Below, one piece after another: positions 59,401-64,000 of a stretch of DNA of 64,000 nucleotides. Within the stretch, counting starts at the first letter, position 1, and every line of letters begins with the position of its first letter. Both the position numbers and the translations under genes were made by a program. The notes under the pieces are model-generated. The model was not told the origin of the DNA, did no database searches, and was given only the letters and a program-made list of their open reading frames with translations. The DNA is from Coturnix japonica (taxonomy: Eukaryota > Chordata > Aves > Galliformes > Phasianidae). The DNA lies in the NCBI RefSeq assembly GCF_001577835.2, contig NC_029536.1, forward strand, positions 806,001 through 870,000, in the 5' to 3' direction.

Positions 59401-61932
59401 TCCAAAATACTATGTGCTGCTCCTGGTGGCGAATCTCTCAACCCAAAACTGACCCATCACGGTGACCGTGCAACACCAAAATGATGCTGTAGCATTACAG
59501 GGACACGTGCTGGGTGCAGTGAATGCCTCAGCACTTCCAGGTAGCACAAGGGATGCTGCCCCCCCATCAGAGAGCTGCAGAGTTCTACCATCACAGTGCC
59601 CCACTTGCCTGGTGCTGACGGCCAGGATGTCGCTGATGTTGGAGAAGAGGTGGTGGTGCTCTGTCTGGGTCATGGTCTCCTTCAGCTCCTCTGACTTCTT
59701 GAAGCAGCCCACCAGCACGCTCAGGCTGTGCATGTAGGAGTACTCTGATGTGATGATCTCAAACATTGCCTGAAAGCAGCGAGATGCAGCACAGCAAGCT
59801 GCATTACTACTAGCATAGCAAGGTCATGAATTAAAACCTACCGCATCTCATTCACACCAACAATGCCCATGTGTTATTTAATAACGCCTGTATGCGATTT
59901 ACATTCACAATGACTGGAAAATGCATTTCCAGCATCCCCCATCCCACACATTGCCTGGCATTGAGGACTCCTGCAGGACGTGCCCCCAGCCCTGGCCCAC
60001 TGTGTGCTCACCTCCTGCCTCTTGCGCTCCTCGGGTGTTATGGCCTCCAGCACTCCAGCCTCCAGCACCTGTGGGTGAAACTCAGTGTTGAAAACAGCTC
60101 CCATGGACCTGCACAAGAACTGTGTGGTTCTACAGGCAGCAGAGCTGCTTCAAGAGCAGGGATTGCTCTGCAGCACACACATCCCACGAGCCCAGACCTG
60201 CTGGAGCCCAGCATGTCCCAGCTGGCCCCAAAGCATCCCACAGCACAGTGCTGCAAGATGGGTGGCATTTCTGCCTTTAAAAACACACGCTGCTTTCTGT
60301 TTCCTTTCAATGAGCAAGGCACCTGCGTGTGCCATGAGGGCTACTTGCAAGGATGGATAAGCAAAGGTATAATCATTAACAACACGGAGTTTGCTGCAGG
60401 TACAGCCTGGCCCTCTCAGACAGAGCAGAAGAGATAGGAAAGAAGGATGTTGGCACACAGTACCTCTGGGAGCTGGCTCCAGGTGACCTGTGCGGGTCGA
60501 TAGCTCCGCACCACGATGGCAGCACCGGGCAGGGACGGCTCCTCGGGGAAAGGCTCCTCCAGCAAATCCTCGTCCGACTCATGGCTGACGGAGTTCAGCC
60601 CTCGCTCCCGGATTTCCTGGTACAGCCGTGGCTCTGCGTGGGGAGAGGTGCAGAGTGAGCACAGCCTCCTGCAACCCGCCTCGCCCTGCTGGGACGGACT
60701 TTGCACAGCACTGGTCAAGCAGCAGCTTGCACGTCCCCAGCAGTGTTTGCTCTGAGCAAACAGAGCCAAATTGCAAGCTACAAGTACGGCTGCGCCCTCC
60801 CCAGCAAGCAGGAGTGCAGGGGCACACGTGCAGCAAAGGGACTGGAAAAGGGAGAATACATGACAGCACAGAGGGGGGGCCATGGGGTGAGGACATGCAG
60901 CACTCACGGTCCTTGAATGAGCCTCCGTGCTTCTGCACCCGCTTCCGGCCGAGGGATTTCTGCAGGAGGAAGAAGAGGAGCTGCCACTGTGCTGCAGAGC
61001 TCACACCATGAGTCCCAGTGCCAGCAGCTGCATTCAGTTCCCTTGAGAAGGGTTGCAGCCTGCACACAGTGCCCTGCTCCCCCAGCAGTGACTCAGCTCC
61101 AGCCTAACCCCAGTGTTATCGGGGTGACCATCTCAGCAAGCTTTGCCACTGCTCGCTGCTGTTCCCATCTGTCTGCCCCACACCTGGACTTTGCCTGCCC
61201 GGCGCCTGGGTGCTGGCAGTGCTGCTTTGCCCACACCCACGCACTACCCGCAGGAGCCAGCCCATATTCCATACCTTCTGTGGACCTAAGAGGCTGCTGG
61301 TGACAGGCAGACTCCCAGGCTTGGCTCACCAGGCTCAGCCAGCCCCACCAGGTGCAGAGCAAAAGATGCAGCTCAGCCCACCCTGTCCCCATCCCCACCA
61401 GGCTCCATCCCTGCACCAAACCCACCTTGCTCCTGCCAGGGCTGCGGGCAGGAGGAGCGCTCCCCTCCTCCGCCAATGGTTTCAGTGTGGGGACGGTGCT
61501 CACAGGCTCCATCTCCATTCCTGTGCCCTTCATGGCTGCACGGTACGACATGTTCCTCAGGTTGCGTTTTAACATCCCTCCTCCATCCTCCGTGTCCTCC
61601 TGCAGTGTGATGCTGGGGACAGATGCTCTCTTCTGCCCTGAGCACGCAGCTTCAGGGCTGGATCCAGTGCTGGGGTTCCGCGTGGGGTTCTTGGTCTTGG
61701 TGGAGACCGCCAGGCTCCGTGGGATGAGCTGCTGTGTGCCCACCTTCAGCGCAGCCGGGCTGTCGGTGCTCAGCACGATGCGACGTGGCTCAGCCAGGGG
61801 GAAGCAGCCCATGGTGGGGTCAGGATTGCGCTTGCCTGGAGGAGAGGTTGGTGCTGGGGGTCCGGAGCGCAGCGGGTGGCAGCGATACTCCAGGAGGAAG
61901 GTCTGGTCATCAGCTGGTGGGCTGTGGGACAT
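56412..61932 (-). CDS. ARHGEF16: Rho guanine nucleotide exchange factor 16 (ephexin-4), complete
   Basis: DH-PH-SH3 exchange factor; the mammalian protein activates RhoG downstream of EphA2. Fourteen coding exons, right to left: 61932-61426, 60959-60908, 60633-60464, 60068-60012, 59769-59609, 58931-58779, 58518-58389, 58217-58143, 57766-57674, 57521-57367, 57277-57098, 57013-56940, 56839-56738, 56551-56412. They total 2049 nt, 682 residues (human 709). N-terminal conserved block: [22 protein letters not shown] domain (about 263-450): [47 protein letters not shown] domain (about 467-600): [35 protein letters not shown]3 (about 605-665): [20 protein letters not shown]. It ends [12 protein letters not shown], a class I PDZ-binding tail. 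All introns are GT-AG except the one after 59609, which is GC-AG. The ATG at 61932 is the first after an acceptor at 61957-61959. Confidence 0.96.
59603..59608 (-). other. GC-AG splice donor in ARHGEF16
   Basis: The exon ending GTCAGCACCAG (last base 59609) is followed on the minus strand by GCAAGT rather than GTAAGT. Apart from the C it is a perfect donor (AG|GCAAGT), the usual context of GC-AG introns. Homology places the exon end exactly here, and the next exon (58931) continues in frame as [11 protein letters not shown]. Confidence 0.85.
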
Positions 61933-61956
61933 GGCAGCGGTGCAGGGAGCGGAGAG

Positions 61957-62662
61957 CTGTGCAAGAGACAGACAGTCAGATGGATGGACAGGGAATGAGC
62001 ACTTTCCCCTGCTAAGGCTGAGGGTACAGGCATGGCACAGCTCACAGCGCTGGGTGGGAGCCTGGAGGAGCCCACACTGACCATCACTGTACTGCTGGGG
62101 ACCCCACACGGCTCTATTGGGCACTGATCCTGACAGACCCCAAAGCCCGGGGGCAGACCGGCCGATGGGTGCTCAGCCTCAGCTCCCTCTGGGTGTCCCC
62201 AGAGCCCCTCCAGCTCTCGGCTCCATTGCTCCTTGTTAGGAGCTAAGCTTGCCCACCCCCTTCTGAGCCACACAGCACCCTGAGCCCCCCCTGGATAAAC
62301 ACCACATACATCATTCTGCTGCTCTATTGCATAACTCGAATTAAAACTCGGCTTTAATTACTACAAACTGAGATCCCATTGTCCACCACGTCTGAGCTGC
62401 TCCCTTCCAAAGGCCACGGGGAGCAGAGCACAGCCCGGACCGGGACCCATCTCCTGGCACAGGGACAAAGCAGCGCATCGACAAAAGCCCCAATGATCCG
62501 GGGCGCTTCTATTTCCCTGCGTTAAGGGCAGGGGGGGGTCAGACGGTTCCTCCTTTCCCCCTCCCTAAACTGCAGACACAGCCCCATCCCCATCAAAGGA
62601 CCCGGAAGGATTTGAAAAGAGCCCCCCAGGTGCACCCCATGGAGCCCCTCCCCGCCCCATAC
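61957..62662 (-). other. ARHGEF16 first intron
   Basis: Intron in the 5' UTR between the non-coding first exon (donor GTATGG at 62662) and the coding start exon (acceptor GCACAG at 61962-61957). No features seen. The minus-strand open frame running upstream of the ATG crosses this intron and is not coding. Confidence 0.6.
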
Positions 62663-63011
62663 CTCGGCTGTTTCGCAGCTGCAGGCGGTGCTGGGAACCC
62701 CCGACGGATCCACCCCCGTGTGCGGGGCGGACGGAGCTGCGGGACGGGACGGGAATTCCTCCGGGTGGGGCCGGGGGTAAAGGGGCCGCAGGGCTGAGGC
62801 TGGAGGGGACCGCTCCGCCCCGAGGGTTAAGGCCGGTCCCGGTTCTGAGCTTAATTTCGGTCCTGCTTCCCCCCCGGGGGTCCCCGTGCCCACCCCGGCC
62901 GCAGCCCCGCACCTACCGGGGCCCCGGAGCGAGGGAGGAGAGGGGCTGGGCCATAAAGGGGGCATGGCCATATAGAGGGGGCGGGGTCACCCCACGGAGG
63001 GGGCGGGGGCA
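62663..63011 (-). promoter_or_regulatory. ARHGEF16 promoter and non-coding exon 1
   Basis: A CpG-rich region with GC boxes (GGGGCGGGG at 62978-62986 and a G-rich box near 62999-63011). On the minus strand TATATGG (62974-62968) could serve as a TATA element, giving a start near 62940 and a 5' UTR exon to donor 62663. Two CArG-like boxes, CCATAAAGGG (62951) and CCATATAGAG (62968), each deviate by one base from CC(A/T)6GG. Start site and factor binding are inferred. Confidence 0.6.
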
Positions 63012-63735
63012 AGAGCTCAGCTCACCTCCAGCTGTTGTCCCCGTGTCCGTCTGTGTCGGGTCGGGGTGATGATGGACGAGCCGAAAAGAGATGTAAATTC
63101 GATTTAAAAAGACATCAGGGTCAGCTGTTCCCTCCCCCCTATTGCTCTTCAAGGCAGCCGAGCAGCCTCGGGTGTGCAGCCGGGCCCAGCCCGTGTTGAT
63201 GGGAGCTGCCCCGGTGCCCCCCTGGGGCTGGGGGTGTCCCCTGGTGTCCCCTCTATCAGATCTGTGCTATCAAATGTCCTGGGAACCACCTTTCCCCTGA
63301 CCTCCCCCTTTTGCCCCCGCTCTGATTCTGTTCCCCATTAAAAAGGAGCCTTTTTCTCCCTGCTTTATGGCGGATCTCAAGTGCTCGCTGGATGACAAAG
63401 TCCCACTTGTCAGCGGTGCCCTGTAACAGCTCCATCCCCCTCCCCAAACCCTGCCCGACAATCAGCCCATTATCAGCACTCCCTTACCCGATGGATGCTC
63501 CTCCAGTTCCAAGAGCCACGAAGCTGCTGCACTCGGCTGAGCCCCAAACCATCCCACGAAGCACTGAATGTGATCCATCCTCCAGCCATCACGCCGACCT
63601 CCTGAAGCAGAGAGCATGAAATCAGCTTGGCAGCACACACCATTGGCCCCAAAGCCCCGCTGTGCTCAGCCCCATCCTTCCTTACCTTGCAGCAAAGCAT
63701 CCACCGATCTCACGCCGAAACAAAGCTCACGGGAC
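63012..63735. other. ARHGEF16-PRDM16 intergenic region
   Basis: Short intergenic stretch, GC-rich at the left, with no recognised exon or repeat. Confidence 0.55.
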
Positions 63736-63739
63736 CACG

Positions 63740-64000
63740 GCTTATAAAAGCACACAGGTTTATTGCATATCAATCTCATGTATAAATTCATCGTAGCATT
63801 GGAAAGATTACATTTGGTATACATTCCTATTCTACAGCATTAACCTCAAAATCAGCTTTTTCCTAGGCATTATTTCAAAGGAATTTCTCTACACGAGTAC
63901 GTTTTGTCTTTTTATCACAAGCATCAAAAGGAACTCTGCAAAAAAAAACCCAAAAAAACAAACCTCTTCAAATTATTTTCTACACTTTGCCTCTCGTTTC
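63740..64000 (-). other. PRDM16: 3' UTR end of a minus-strand gene, probably PRDM16
   Basis: Minus-strand AATAAA at 63764-63759 is preceded (to its right) by AT-rich sequence typical of a vertebrate 3' UTR. In human, PRDM16 lies next to ARHGEF16 in the same orientation, so this should be its 3' end. The identification rests on synteny only; no coding sequence is in the window. Confidence 0.5.

Noticed and set aside
61352-62080. 242-codon plus-strand frame opposite the first ARHGEF16 coding exon
   Set aside because: Shadow of the real minus-strand exon, which matches ARHGEF16; the plus-strand translation has no recognisable domain.
61933-62124. In-frame N-terminal extension of ARHGEF16 upstream of the ATG at 61932
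   Set aside because: It runs through a good acceptor into an intron, and homology supports the later ATG.
63741-63750. TATAAAAG on the plus strand
   Set aside because: It lies at the predicted 3' end of a minus-strand transcript; no plus-strand exon or initiator follows within the window.

Overview
The window is vertebrate nuclear DNA, most likely from a galliform bird such as chicken. The evidence is compact multi-exon genes with GT-AG introns, CR1 LINE fragments, GC-rich promoter islands, and a gene order matching human 1p36.3 (a segment known to lie on a chicken microchromosome). No prokaryotic system, CRISPR array, RNA gene or viral element was recognised. Species and chromosome are inferred, not shown by the sequence.

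Five protein genes alternate strand, followed by what is probably the tail of a sixth. From left to right: the 5' part of TP73 (minus; TA exons 2 and 3, the deltaN first exon and exon 4; the rest of the gene lies off the left edge), WRAP73 (plus, complete), TPRG1L (minus, complete), MEGF6 (plus, essentially complete but with a puzzling 5' end), ARHGEF16 (minus, complete coding sequence), and near the right edge a minus-strand poly(A) signal probably belonging to PRDM16. Neighbours are head-to-head at 11.7-11.9 kb (TP73/WRAP73) and 24.5-25.6 kb (TPRG1L/MEGF6). They are tail-to-tail at 21.7-22.0 kb (WRAP73/TPRG1L) and 55.8-56.0 kb (MEGF6/ARHGEF16). I built exon structures by hand from homology, splice sites and reading phase. 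The full-length models close in frame: WRAP73 449 aa, TPRG1L 273 aa, ARHGEF16 682 aa, MEGF6 about 1491 aa in the model preferred here.

The main regulatory features are: (i) a TP73 P2 (deltaN) promoter with a 20-bp p53/p73-type element next to a TATA-like sequence, in the position of the element known from the human gene; (ii) a shared TP73/WRAP73 promoter with three E2F-type motifs; (iii) two possible MEGF6 starts about 10 kb apart, each with a signal peptide and each able to splice in frame into the EGF exons. The main oddities are an EMI domain of which only the second half could be found, a splice-phase break in one MEGF6 EGF exon next to an intronic minisatellite, and a GC-AG intron in ARHGEF16. 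The long non-coding stretches are introns and one 8-kb span with CR1 fragments and simple repeats.
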